From positions 124,001 to 188,000 of the forward strand of contig NZ_FRAA01000006.1 of assembly GCF_900142205.1 (NCBI RefSeq): a stretch of 64,000 nt of DNA. The letters are read 5' to 3'. Positions within the stretch are counted from its first letter, which is position 1; every line of letters begins with the position of its first letter. A model generated the notes under the pieces. It saw only the letters and a list, made by a program, of their open reading frames with translations. It ran no database searches and was not told where the DNA came from. The position numbers were made by a program, and so were the translations under genes. Shown one piece after another: positions 7,248-15,783 of this stretch. Origin of the DNA: Reichenbachiella agariperforans. GTDB lineage: Bacteria; Bacteroidota; Bacteroidia; Cytophagales; Cyclobacteriaceae.

Positions 7248-10208
7248 ATGAAACACATTGACAAGATTAGATTATATGCTTGCGTGTTGGTAGTATTTCT
7301 ACTGACACAAAGCGTCGCGATGGCACAGCAGAGTACTGTGGTGGGCCAAGTGACAGATGAATTTGCAGAGCCGATACCGGGCGCGACGATTCAGCTCGTC
7401 GGGACAACTACCGGAGCGGTGACGGACATAGACGGGAGGTTTTCGATCACCTATGATTTTTCCGCGACGGATCAGTTGGTGGTGAGCTCTTTGGGCTACT
7501 TGAGTCAGACTGTATCAGTGGGCAATCAATCCAATTTCCAATTTGCGCTGGTAGAAGATGTCGTCAGTTTAGAGGAGATCGTGGTGGTAGGCTATGGGAC
7601 GCAGGAGAAAAAAGACGTGACAGGATCCATCGCTGTAGTGGGTGACGAAGACATGAGCCTACGCCCCAACTCTCAGATCGGATCACTCATCCAAGGAAAA
7701 GCAGCGGGTGTGCAAGTGATGTCCAGTAGCGGGAAACCCTCTCAAGGGCTCAACCTTAGAATCCGTGGAACCAACTCCATCAATGCGGGCAGTGAACCTC
7801 TTTACGTGGTGGACGGAGTACCCACGACTGACACCCGTTCGATCAATCCTGCAGATGTAGAATCTATTTCGATCCTAAAGGACGCTTCGTCGGCAGCCAT
7901 ATATGGGGCGCAAGGAGCAAATGGGGTAGTACTGATCACGACCAAACGAGGTACAACTGACAATGCACAAATCAATTTCAATGCCTACGGTGGCTTTGCC
8001 CAAGTATGGAAAAAAATGGATGTGCTGGGCAGCAGAGATTACATCGAGCTGATGCAGGAGATGGGCCAAAATACGGATTGGTCACAGTATACCGAAAACA
8101 CGGACTGGCAGGATGAGGTATTCCAGCGCGGGGTATCACAGAACTATCAATTGTCGATATCTGGTAAGGACGAAAAGACGAACTACTATATCTCGGGTGG
8201 ATGGACGGATCAAAAAGGAGCCGTACGTACTTCGGAGATGAGTCGAACCAATTTCAAAGTCAACTTAGACCATGAGGTGAGTGATTGGCTCAAGGTCGGA
8301 ACACGTGTAGCCTATACGCTCTACTCCGATGTAGATGTGACTGACAACCAAGCCGTGAATTCGGGGGGAGTATTGCTTGGGGCATTGTCGACTCCATCGA
8401 TCATTGGGATTTACAACCCAGACGGCAGCTTCACGAGCAACCCGTTCCAGAACTGGGAAAACCCACTTGCGAGTACCGATGGATCGGATAGAAAATACCG
8501 CAACCAACGTTTGATTGGAAATACCTATGCGGAGATCTCTTTTCTCAAAAACTTTAAGTTCAGGAGCAACATCGGTCTGGATCATAACAATGACATCTAC
8601 GACTACTTTTTGAATCCTTATTTGACGAGCTATGGACGAGCCTTGAATGGCCGTGCCGAAAACAACACGAACAAAAATCAGTATTACATTCTCGACAATA
8701 CGCTATCCTATACCAAAGACATCGGGAAGAGCAGAGTGGAAGTACTGGTCGGAGCGGTACAGCAAAAATTCACTTGGGAATACAACAAGGTGGTGACTCA
8801 GAATTTTTCGAGCGATGGAATACAAACACCCAATGTGGGTTCGCAGATCATCGAGGCTACCGCGACCAAGTCGGAGAAGGCCAATCAGTCTTACCTCAGT
8901 AGAGTACACTACGAGTACAATGACAAGTATTTGTTGACAGCCAATTTTCGGGTCGATGGATCTAGTGTTTTTGGCCCTGAGAATCGCTGGGGATATTTCC
9001 CATCGGTATCAGGGGGATGGAGAATCTCCGAGGAGAGCTTTCTCGAAGGGATTTCTACCATCAGTGATTTGAAAATCCGTGCAGGATGGGGTATCGTAGG
9101 AAACGACCAGCTAAGTGGCGACAATCGCTACTCTTATCTTGGGTTGATTGGAGGAGGTGCCAACTATCCCATCGGAGGAGTGACTCAGCCAGGGACTTAT
9201 CCAGCCTCGATCAGTAACAATACGCTCAAATGGGAGGAGTCGCAGCAGACCAATATCGGTGTGGATCTAGGCTTGTGGAACAACCGAGTGACGTTGACGG
9301 CAGATGCTTACCGCAAGACCACCACTGACCTATTGCTCAATGCTCCGCTGCCCCGATCCACGGGTTTTGACAATGCCATCCAAAACATCGGAGAACTGCA
9401 AAACCAAGGGTTAGAGTTTGTTGTCAGTACAGTTAATCTTGACAAAGACTTCAAATGGAATACGGATTTCAACATTTCATTCAATCAAAACAAAGTAATC
9501 GATATCGTTGGGCAAGAGATTTTTGACGGGGCTGTTGCAGGTCGTGGTGAAGCCAGTTTGGTTCGTGAAGGGGAGTCACTCGGTACTTTGTATGGCTATG
9601 TGTATGGAGGGGTGGATCCACAGACAGGGGATGCTTACTATATCAACCAGATCGGAGAGAGCACTTTCACACCTACGGCGGACGACCGTCGTATCATTGG
9701 TCATGCCAATCCAGACTTCCTCTACGGGATGACCAATACACTGAGCTACAAGGGGCTCACCTTGCTCGTGTTCTTGCAAGGATCCTATGGCAATGACATC
9801 CTGAATGCATCGCGCATTGATATCGAGGGCATGACCGATCCTAAGAATCAATCCACGGCGGTACTGGATCGATGGAGACAACCAGGAGATGTGACGGATA
9901 TTCCGAGAGCAACTTGGGGCAATACCGATAACTCGCGAATCTCTACTCGATTCATCGAAGATGCATCATATCTGAGAGTCAAAACCGTGACGCTAGGCTA
10001 TGATTTGCCATCGTCACTCTTGTCCAAGGCCAACATCAAAGGACTGAAGGTTTATGTCACAGGTGAAAACCTCCTCACATTCACGGGTTATTCAGGTTTT
10101 GATCCAGAGGTCAATGCCTTTGGGTATAGCAACACCGCCCAGGGGATCGACTATGGTACCTATCCACAGACCCGCAATTTCATCGCTGGACTTAACCTCA
10201 CTTTCTAA
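7248..10208 (+). CDS. susC: SusC/RagA-family TonB-linked outer-membrane transporter
   Basis: The 986-aa protein imports oligosaccharides across the outer membrane with its SusD partner. After a signal peptide (about 1-27) comes a carboxypeptidase-D-like regulatory domain (about 29-105), the conserved EEIVVVGYGTQ segment holding the TonB box, a plug domain (about 120-230, with GSEPLYVVDGVP and SAAIYGAQGANGVVLITTKRG) and a long beta-barrel ending in an aromatic C-terminal residue (NLTF). Length is normal for SusC. It is the first gene of the susC-susD-PKD-GH30 series, with 11 bases to susD. Energy would come from a TonB protein such as the one at 39680. Confidence 0.97.
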   Translation: MKHIDKIRLYACVLVVFLLTQSVAMAQQSTVVGQVTDEFAEPIPGATIQLVGTTTGAVTDIDGRFSITYDFSATDQLVVSSLGYLSQTVSVGNQSNFQFALVEDVVSLEEIVVVGYGTQEKKDVTGSIAVVGDEDMSLRPNSQIGSLIQGKAAGVQVMSSSGKPSQGLNLRIRGTNSINAGSEPLYVVDGVPTTDTRSINPADVESISILKDASSAAIYGAQGANGVVLITTKRGTTDNAQINFNAYGGFAQVWKKMDVLGSRDYIELMQEMGQNTDWSQYTENTDWQDEVFQRGVSQNYQLSISGKDEKTNYYISGGWTDQKGAVRTSEMSRTNFKVNLDHEVSDWLKVGTRVAYTLYSDVDVTDNQAVNSGGVLLGALSTPSIIGIYNPDGSFTSNPFQNWENPLASTDGSDRKYRNQRLIGNTYAEISFLKNFKFRSNIGLDHNNDIYDYFLNPYLTSYGRALNGRAENNTNKNQYYILDNTLSYTKDIGKSRVEVLVGAVQQKFTWEYNKVVTQNFSSDGIQTPNVGSQIIEATATKSEKANQSYLSRVHYEYNDKYLLTANFRVDGSSVFGPENRWGYFPSVSGGWRISEESFLEGISTISDLKIRAGWGIVGNDQLSGDNRYSYLGLIGGGANYPIGGVTQPGTYPASISNNTLKWEESQQTNIGVDLGLWNNRVTLTADAYRKTTTDLLLNAPLPRSTGFDNAIQNIGELQNQGLEFVVSTVNLDKDFKWNTDFNISFNQNKVIDIVGQEIFDGAVAGRGEASLVREGESLGTLYGYVYGGVDPQTGDAYYINQIGESTFTPTADDRRIIGHANPDFLYGMTNTLSYKGLTLLVFLQGSYGNDILNASRIDIEGMTDPKNQSTAVLDRWRQPGDVTDIPRATWGNTDNSRISTRFIEDASYLRVKTVTLGYDLPSSLLSKANIKGLKVYVTGENLLTFTGYSGFDPEVNAFGYSNTAQGIDYGTYPQTRNFIAGLNLTF

Positions 10209-10219
10209 AATCGCTACCC

Positions 10220-11704
10220 ATGAAAAAAATAAATGTAAAGATAAATATAGCCCTAAGCATGGCACTTGGTCTGTGCTTGGTGGCCTGTGATGATTTTTTG
10301 GACTTGGAGCCGATCTCTCAGGAGACGACCGAAGTAGGCTATGATAATGCTGGCCAGATCGAGGCAGCTTTGGTTGGCGCATACGAGTCCTTTCAGTCTT
10401 CAGATTATTATGCTTGGGACAAGATCTTGTTTCAAGATGTGCGCTCCGACAATCATTACGCAGGAGGAGACAACCCAGAGATTTTTCAATTGGACTGGTT
10501 GACGGTGACGCCTACTAACTCACGTCTGTTGACCAACTGGTCCAACATCTACAATGCCATTGCGAAAGCAAATGTGGTACTCGAAAGAGCACCTTTGGTA
10601 GAAGACCCACAGCTGACAGAGGAGCGCAGAGAGCAGATACTCGGGGAGGCGTATTTCTTACGTGCATATCATTATTACACACTAGTCACGACTTGGGGAC
10701 AGGTACCGCTGGTGACGGAATTTGTCAAATCTACGGACCCTGATGTCATTCGTCCGGAGAAGTCTACAGAGGATGAAGTCTACGACCAAATCTTGTCAGA
10801 TCTCACAATGGCGATCTCAATGTTGCCAGACACCTATGGCTCAGATGCGAGTGTCAACAAGGCACGAGCGACTGCTGGTGCTGCCAATGCCTTAGCCGCC
10901 AAGGCGGCATTGCAACGTCCGACGCCTGATTATCAAGCGGCACTGGATTATATCCTAGCGGTGGAGAGCAGTTCAGCCAATTACACACTGATTGACTATG
11001 CAGACTTGTTTGATGGGGCACACTACAACAATGCCGAGTCCATCCTGGAGGTGCAATATATCGGAGCACCTGAGGCGACTTGGGGACCACAGATGCATTT
11101 GCCTCCATCGATATCGGGAGATACTTGGAGGAAATTTACTACGCCTTCGCACAACCTCATCGATGCTTATGCTGCTGAGGGCGATGTGATTCGTAGAGAT
11201 GCGACTGTACTGTTTGAGTCCGTCAATTGGGTGGATGAGTACTGGGGCAATGCCGTGGGCAGCTCGATTCCATTCGCTTACAAGTGGAAGCATGCCGATG
11301 GTTGGGCGAGTACAGACCGTCTGCACTTGCTCCGTCTAGGGGATGTGGTTTTGCTCAAAGCAGAGGCGCTCACAGGTCTCAATCGACTGGGTGATGCAGC
11401 AACTGAGGTCAACCGCATTCGGTCGAGGGTGAACTTACCAAATCTGACGGTCGCAGATCAGGCGAGTCAAGCTAGCATGAGACAGGCGATATTGGACGAA
11501 AGAAGGTTGGAGTTGGCACAAGAAGGTCAGCGCTGGGATGATCTCGTGCGCTTTGATCAGGTCGTATCGGTGATGAATAACTTGGTGGAAATCGATTTGC
11601 GTACGGGGCAGCCAGTTGAGTACAACATGGATGAGAGCAAGATTTTCGTACCGATTCCACAGGAAGAATTGGATAGAAATCCAAACCTGACACCCAACGA
11701 ATAA
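10220..11704 (+). CDS. susD: SusD/RagB-family surface glycan-binding lipoprotein
   Basis: This 494-aa lipoprotein caps the SusC barrel and delivers oligosaccharide. The lipobox LVAC gives a lipidated C23 followed at once by two Asp residues, consistent with a Bacteroidota surface-export signal. TPR-like SusD features are present: LLTNWSNIYNAIAKANVVLE (about 96-115), YFLRAYHYYTLV near 155 and the C-terminal block ILDERRLELAQEGQRWDDLVR (around 425-445). The C-terminus IPIPQEELDRNPNLTPNE-like ending is typical of the family. Ligand specificity cannot be read from sequence; the neighbouring GH30 enzymes suggest a beta-glucan. Confidence 0.97.
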   Translation: MKKINVKINIALSMALGLCLVACDDFLDLEPISQETTEVGYDNAGQIEAALVGAYESFQSSDYYAWDKILFQDVRSDNHYAGGDNPEIFQLDWLTVTPTNSRLLTNWSNIYNAIAKANVVLERAPLVEDPQLTEERREQILGEAYFLRAYHYYTLVTTWGQVPLVTEFVKSTDPDVIRPEKSTEDEVYDQILSDLTMAISMLPDTYGSDASVNKARATAGAANALAAKAALQRPTPDYQAALDYILAVESSSANYTLIDYADLFDGAHYNNAESILEVQYIGAPEATWGPQMHLPPSISGDTWRKFTTPSHNLIDAYAAEGDVIRRDATVLFESVNWVDEYWGNAVGSSIPFAYKWKHADGWASTDRLHLLRLGDVVLLKAEALTGLNRLGDAATEVNRIRSRVNLPNLTVADQASQASMRQAILDERRLELAQEGQRWDDLVRFDQVVSVMNNLVEIDLRTGQPVEYNMDESKIFVPIPQEELDRNPNLTPNE

Positions 11705-11819
11705 TTAAAATACTTCTGTCCAGATTGATAGCATGAAAGTCGGGATGGAAAACATAGGGGAAAGGCCGTTTGCCGACCCATGGTACATTTTATCAAATCA
11801 ATTTTTAACAACTATAATT

Positions 11820-12764
11820 ATGAAAAGACTATTTAGAAATTACAGTTATTTGGCGGCACTTCTCGTAGCGCCTGTGATTCTCAGCTCATGCGGAGAGGAT
11901 AGCAAAGAAGACAAAACTGTGGATGCGCCTTTGGCGGGCTTCACACTCGAAGTGAACGAAGAGAATACGATGATGATCTCTGTGACCAATACATCCATAG
12001 GAGGAGAAAGCTATGCTTGGGATTTTGGAGATGATTCAGACATTGTTACTTCTGCTAATGCTGAGCATACCTATACAGAGAGTGGTACCTATACAGTCAC
12101 CTTGACAACTACCAATGAGGGAGGCAGTGATGATGCGACCCAAGAAGTGAAAGTGTCAGGGTTCGGCCCCAATCTCGTAGCAAGTGGAGACATGTCTGAT
12201 GCGTCAGCATGGATATCCGTAGCACTGTGGACAGCTGATGACAACATCACGGAAGCGGCGTTTGTTGATGAGACTTTCATGTTCAAAAACGCGACGGATG
12301 ATATGGACAAGGTTTACCAGTATTCGAACCATATTTTGTATCAGAAGGTGGCCTTGACAGCAGACAAAACCTATAAGTTCTCTGCCAATATCAGCAGTAC
12401 GACAGGCAATGACGGCACGTGGTTCGAGGTATATTTCCTACATGAATCACCTGACTCAGAAGATATCATCAATAAGCCAGGGTCGCAAGTTGCACTCAAA
12501 GCCTACGGAGAGGGCGAAGATTGTCTCAAAGGTGCTTTTGATGGAGATATCATGGAAATCGCACAGGGGTGTACTGCTGCGAATGCTTTCACTCAGTCGT
12601 TGGATGCTAGTGGCGAGTTTACTCTGCCCGCAGACAGTTTGACGGAGGATGGCTCGATCTATTTGCTTTTCAAAGCTGGTTCGGGATGGGCCTCAGATGA
12701 AGAAGTCTCTCCATTTGGTGAGGGCATGCACCTCGACAATGTGGAGATCAAGGAAGTATTATAA
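11820..12764 (+). CDS. PKD-domain surface lipoprotein, probable glycan binder
   Basis: The reading frame extends further upstream, but the ATG at 11820 gives a proper lipoprotein signal with lipobox LSSC (C24) followed by Gly-Glu-Asp, and is chosen as the start (314 aa). Residues about 38-113 form a PKD domain (YAWDFGDDS and the final HTYTESGTYTVTL strand pair). The remaining about 200 residues look like a jelly-roll carbohydrate-binding domain ending in HLDNVEIKEVL, a common CBM ending. PKD lipoproteins take the SusE/F-like position in laminarin loci of marine Bacteroidota, where they bind the polysaccharide at the cell surface. That role is inferred. Confidence 0.85.
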   Translation: MKRLFRNYSYLAALLVAPVILSSCGEDSKEDKTVDAPLAGFTLEVNEENTMMISVTNTSIGGESYAWDFGDDSDIVTSANAEHTYTESGTYTVTLTTTNEGGSDDATQEVKVSGFGPNLVASGDMSDASAWISVALWTADDNITEAAFVDETFMFKNATDDMDKVYQYSNHILYQKVALTADKTYKFSANISSTTGNDGTWFEVYFLHESPDSEDIINKPGSQVALKAYGEGEDCLKGAFDGDIMEIAQGCTAANAFTQSLDASGEFTLPADSLTEDGSIYLLFKAGSGWASDEEVSPFGEGMHLDNVEIKEVL

Positions 12765-12811
12765 TAAACAGGTTGAAAGCCGTTTGATCGGTTAGTGAAT
12801 AAGTACAACAT

Positions 12812-12837
12812 GGGCAGGTGACTAGATTCACCTGCTC
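12812..12837 (+). other. Intercistronic hairpin between the PKD and GH30 genes
   Basis: A 10-bp stem (12812-12821 with 12828-12837, one G-U pair, 6-base loop) lies in the 110-base gap after the PKD gene. No T tract follows, so it is not a classic terminator. It may protect the 3' end of susCD-PKD mRNA after processing and so set different levels of binding proteins and enzymes. Confidence 0.5.
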
Positions 12838-12874
12838 ATCACTCCTGAATCGTAGGGTTCAGCAAATAACTCAA

Positions 12875-14344
12875 ATGATGAATAGAAAAGTATGGATAGC
12901 AGTGCTGTGGGGAATGTGTTTGTGTTTACTCAATTGCGCAGAAAGTGACGACACTGTCGCACCACCTCCTCCAGTAGTCGAGCCTCCAGAGACAAACCTG
13001 CCCGAGGTGATGGTGTATTTGACCAAGGCCAATGAGTCGGTCAAGTTTGCTCAACAAGAGGGTTTAGTCGGAGCGGCAGTAGCCAATGCAAGTATCAACT
13101 TGACGATTAATCCAGAGATTGGCTACCAAGACATAGATGGTTTTGGGTTTGCCCTGACAGGTGGTAGTGCACAGCACATCAGCCAAATGAGTGATGCGGC
13201 ACAGGATGACTTGCTCCAAGAGCTATTTGGAACAGAAGGGGATGGGATTGGCATCTCATATTTGCGCATTAGCATTGGAGCGTCGGATTTGGATGCTTCT
13301 GTGTTTTCTTACAATGATCTCCCGCAGGGAGAAACAGACATGGATCAGCTGCAATTTTCGATCGAACCAGATCGAGCGGTTTTGATCCCGCTGCTCAAAA
13401 AAATATTGGAGATCAAACCAGACCTCAAGTTGATGGCGACCCCTTGGTCTCCTCCTGTGTGGATGAAAACCAACGGCGCGTCCAAAGGCGGTCGGTTGCT
13501 TACCGAATACTATGATTCGTACGCGCTTTATTTGGTCAAGTATCTACAGGCTATGGAGGCAGAAGGGATCACGATAGAGACGGTATCCATTCAAAATGAA
13601 CCCCTACATGGCGGCAACAACCCGAGCATGGAGATGTCTGCGGACGAGCAAAACGAGTTCATCAAAAGCAGCTTGGGGCCCCTCTTTGCTGCACATAATA
13701 TTTCGACGAAAGTCGTTCTCTACGATCACAATGCAGACATGACGAGTTATCCGATCTCGATACTCGATGACGAAGAAACACGACAATATGTCGATGGTTC
13801 AGGGTTTCACCTCTATGCAGGTGATATCTCTGCCCTATCTTCAGTGCACAATAGTCATCCGGACAAGAACATATATTTCACCGAACAGTGGTTCGGTGCG
13901 CCAGGCAATTTCTCAGGAGACTTGCAGTGGCACATACGAGAGATCATCATCGGAGCGACGCGCAACTGGAGCCGCAACGTGATCGAGTGGAATCTATCGT
14001 CAGCGCCCAACCTACAGCCGCACACCGATGGGGGATGTACGGCATGCTTGGGAGGGATAGAAATCAGCGGCAATACAGTGTCGCGCAAAGCGGGTTACTA
14101 TGTGATTGCCCATGCGTCGAAGTTTGTCGTGCCAGGATCGACACGTATCTCGTCCAATTATACTGGTGAGATTCCTAACGTGAGTTTTCTAACGCCTGAA
14201 GGGCAGATAGTCCTACTCGCTCTCAACAATACCGACGCTTACAAAACTTTCAATATGACTCAGGGCGAGCTGTCCTTTTCTGCTTCGTTGGATGCGGGGG
14301 CTGTGGCGACATTCGTCTGGGATCCAAACCAAACGATAGAATAA
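12875..14344 (+). CDS. GH30 glycoside hydrolase lipoprotein, copy 1
   Basis: The start at the ATGATG doublet gives a lipoprotein signal with lipobox LLNC (C21) followed by Ala-Glu-Ser-Asp-Asp; the longer frame upstream has no signal. The 489-aa protein is a GH30 (beta/alpha)8 enzyme: GFGFALTGGS at the start of the barrel, the SPWSPPVWMKT motif, acid/base E242 in IQNEP and nucleophile E337 in FTEQWFG, followed by the C-terminal beta-sandwich side domain. GH30 activities include beta-1,6-glucanase and glucosylceramidase-type beta-glucosidase; in a SusCD locus a beta-1,6-glucan target is likely. It overlaps the next gene by one base (TAATG) and closely resembles it. Confidence 0.92.
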   Translation: MMNRKVWIAVLWGMCLCLLNCAESDDTVAPPPPVVEPPETNLPEVMVYLTKANESVKFAQQEGLVGAAVANASINLTINPEIGYQDIDGFGFALTGGSAQHISQMSDAAQDDLLQELFGTEGDGIGISYLRISIGASDLDASVFSYNDLPQGETDMDQLQFSIEPDRAVLIPLLKKILEIKPDLKLMATPWSPPVWMKTNGASKGGRLLTEYYDSYALYLVKYLQAMEAEGITIETVSIQNEPLHGGNNPSMEMSADEQNEFIKSSLGPLFAAHNISTKVVLYDHNADMTSYPISILDDEETRQYVDGSGFHLYAGDISALSSVHNSHPDKNIYFTEQWFGAPGNFSGDLQWHIREIIIGATRNWSRNVIEWNLSSAPNLQPHTDGGCTACLGGIEISGNTVSRKAGYYVIAHASKFVVPGSTRISSNYTGEIPNVSFLTPEGQIVLLALNNTDAYKTFNMTQGELSFSASLDAGAVATFVWDPNQTIE

Positions 14345-15777
14345 TGAATCGAGTACTTACCTATTGCTGTGGTCTGATGCTAGCGGCGTGTGGAGCCAAA
14401 GACAGCCAAGAGATCTCAGATAATCAGACACAATCTCTTCATGTAGAACCCGTCGTACAAGTGTACGTGACTGATGCGAGTCGAGAGCGCCAGTTGGAAG
14501 AGTCTTCGGATTTGCTAGGTGAACCACGACTCGATGCTGATGTGCATGTGTTCGTAGAGCCAACACAAATGTATCAGCAGATGGAGGGGTTTGGCTTTGC
14601 GTTGACGGGAGGGAGTGTCTATCACCTCAGTCAGATGAACGAACAGGCACAGTCAGATTTGCTACAGGAGCTGTTTGGTGTCGGTACCAATGACATAGGC
14701 GTGTCGTATCTACGCATCAGTATTGCCGCATCGGACTTGGATGCAGAGGTGTACTCGTACAACGACCTGCCAGCAGGCGAAACGGATCTGATGCAGGAAA
14801 ATTTCTCGATAGAGCGAGAGAGAGAACTGTTGATCCCTATGCTCAAAAAAATACAGGCGATCAATCCTAATATCAAAATCATGGCAAGTCCATGGTCACC
14901 TCCTGTCTGGATGAAAACCAATGGATCGAGTATTGGAGGCCATTTAAAGGAAGAATATTACGATTCCTATGCACTTTATTTGACTAAATACTTTCAAGCC
15001 ATGGAGGCGGAAGGAATCACCATCGAGACGATGACCATCCAAAACGAACCCTTGCACCCTGGCAACAATCCGAGTATGAGCATGGAGCCAGAGGAGCAGG
15101 CCAATTTCATCGAGCGGAGTCTCGGACCTGCATTCGCAGAAAAGGGGATCAAGACCAAGATTGTTTTGTATGATCACAATGCGGATCGACCGGATTATCC
15201 GATTTCAATTTTGGATCGTCCCGAGGTGCGAAAGTATGTAGCAGGGTCGGCGTTTCATATGTATGGTGGGAGTATAGCGGCACTGTCTGATGTGCATAGT
15301 GCACATCCAGACAAGGGACTCTACTTCACTGAGCAGTGGTTTGGCGCTCCCGGCAATTTCCCCGAAGATCTGAAATGGCATGTCCGTGAATTGATGATTG
15401 GTGCTCCGCGCAATTGGAGTCGTAGTGTCATCGAGTGGAACCTATCGTCTGCTCCTGATCTACAGCCACATACTGACGGAGGGTGTAGCCAATGTCTCGG
15501 AGGGATCACCATCGATGGCGATGAGGTGACCCGCAACGCAGGCTACTACTCGATTGGACATGCCTCGAAGTTCGTCCGACCAGGAGCGAAGCGCATCGCA
15601 TCCAACGCACCCGAGGAGTTGCCAAATGTGGCATTCTTGACTCCAGAGAATCAAATTGTGTTGTTGGCGATCAACAATACCGATACGAAACAAATATGTA
15701 ACATCACCCAAGGAGAACAATCCTTCTCGGCAGTCTTGGAGGCTGGGAGTACGGCGACTTTCATTTGGGACAATTAG
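14344..15777 (+). CDS. GH30 glycoside hydrolase lipoprotein, copy 2
   Basis: This 477-aa protein is a close paralogue of the preceding gene: most residues match along the barrel, including SYLRISIAASDLDA, DLPAGETD, SPWSPPVWMKT and the LSSAPDLQPHTDGGC block with its Cys pair. Catalytic residues are E235 (IQNEP) and E330 (FTEQWFG). The signal peptide ends in lipobox LAAC (C16), followed by Gly-Ala-Lys-Asp. The start codon shares one base with the previous stop codon, indicating coupled translation. A tandem duplication followed by divergence of the N-terminal linker and some substrate loops is the simplest origin. Confidence 0.92.
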   Translation: MNRVLTYCCGLMLAACGAKDSQEISDNQTQSLHVEPVVQVYVTDASRERQLEESSDLLGEPRLDADVHVFVEPTQMYQQMEGFGFALTGGSVYHLSQMNEQAQSDLLQELFGVGTNDIGVSYLRISIAASDLDAEVYSYNDLPAGETDLMQENFSIERERELLIPMLKKIQAINPNIKIMASPWSPPVWMKTNGSSIGGHLKEEYYDSYALYLTKYFQAMEAEGITIETMTIQNEPLHPGNNPSMSMEPEEQANFIERSLGPAFAEKGIKTKIVLYDHNADRPDYPISILDRPEVRKYVAGSAFHMYGGSIAALSDVHSAHPDKGLYFTEQWFGAPGNFPEDLKWHVRELMIGAPRNWSRSVIEWNLSSAPDLQPHTDGGCSQCLGGITIDGDEVTRNAGYYSIGHASKFVRPGAKRIASNAPEELPNVAFLTPENQIVLLAINNTDTKQICNITQGEQSFSAVLEAGSTATFIWDN

Positions 15778-15783
15778 AAATTT

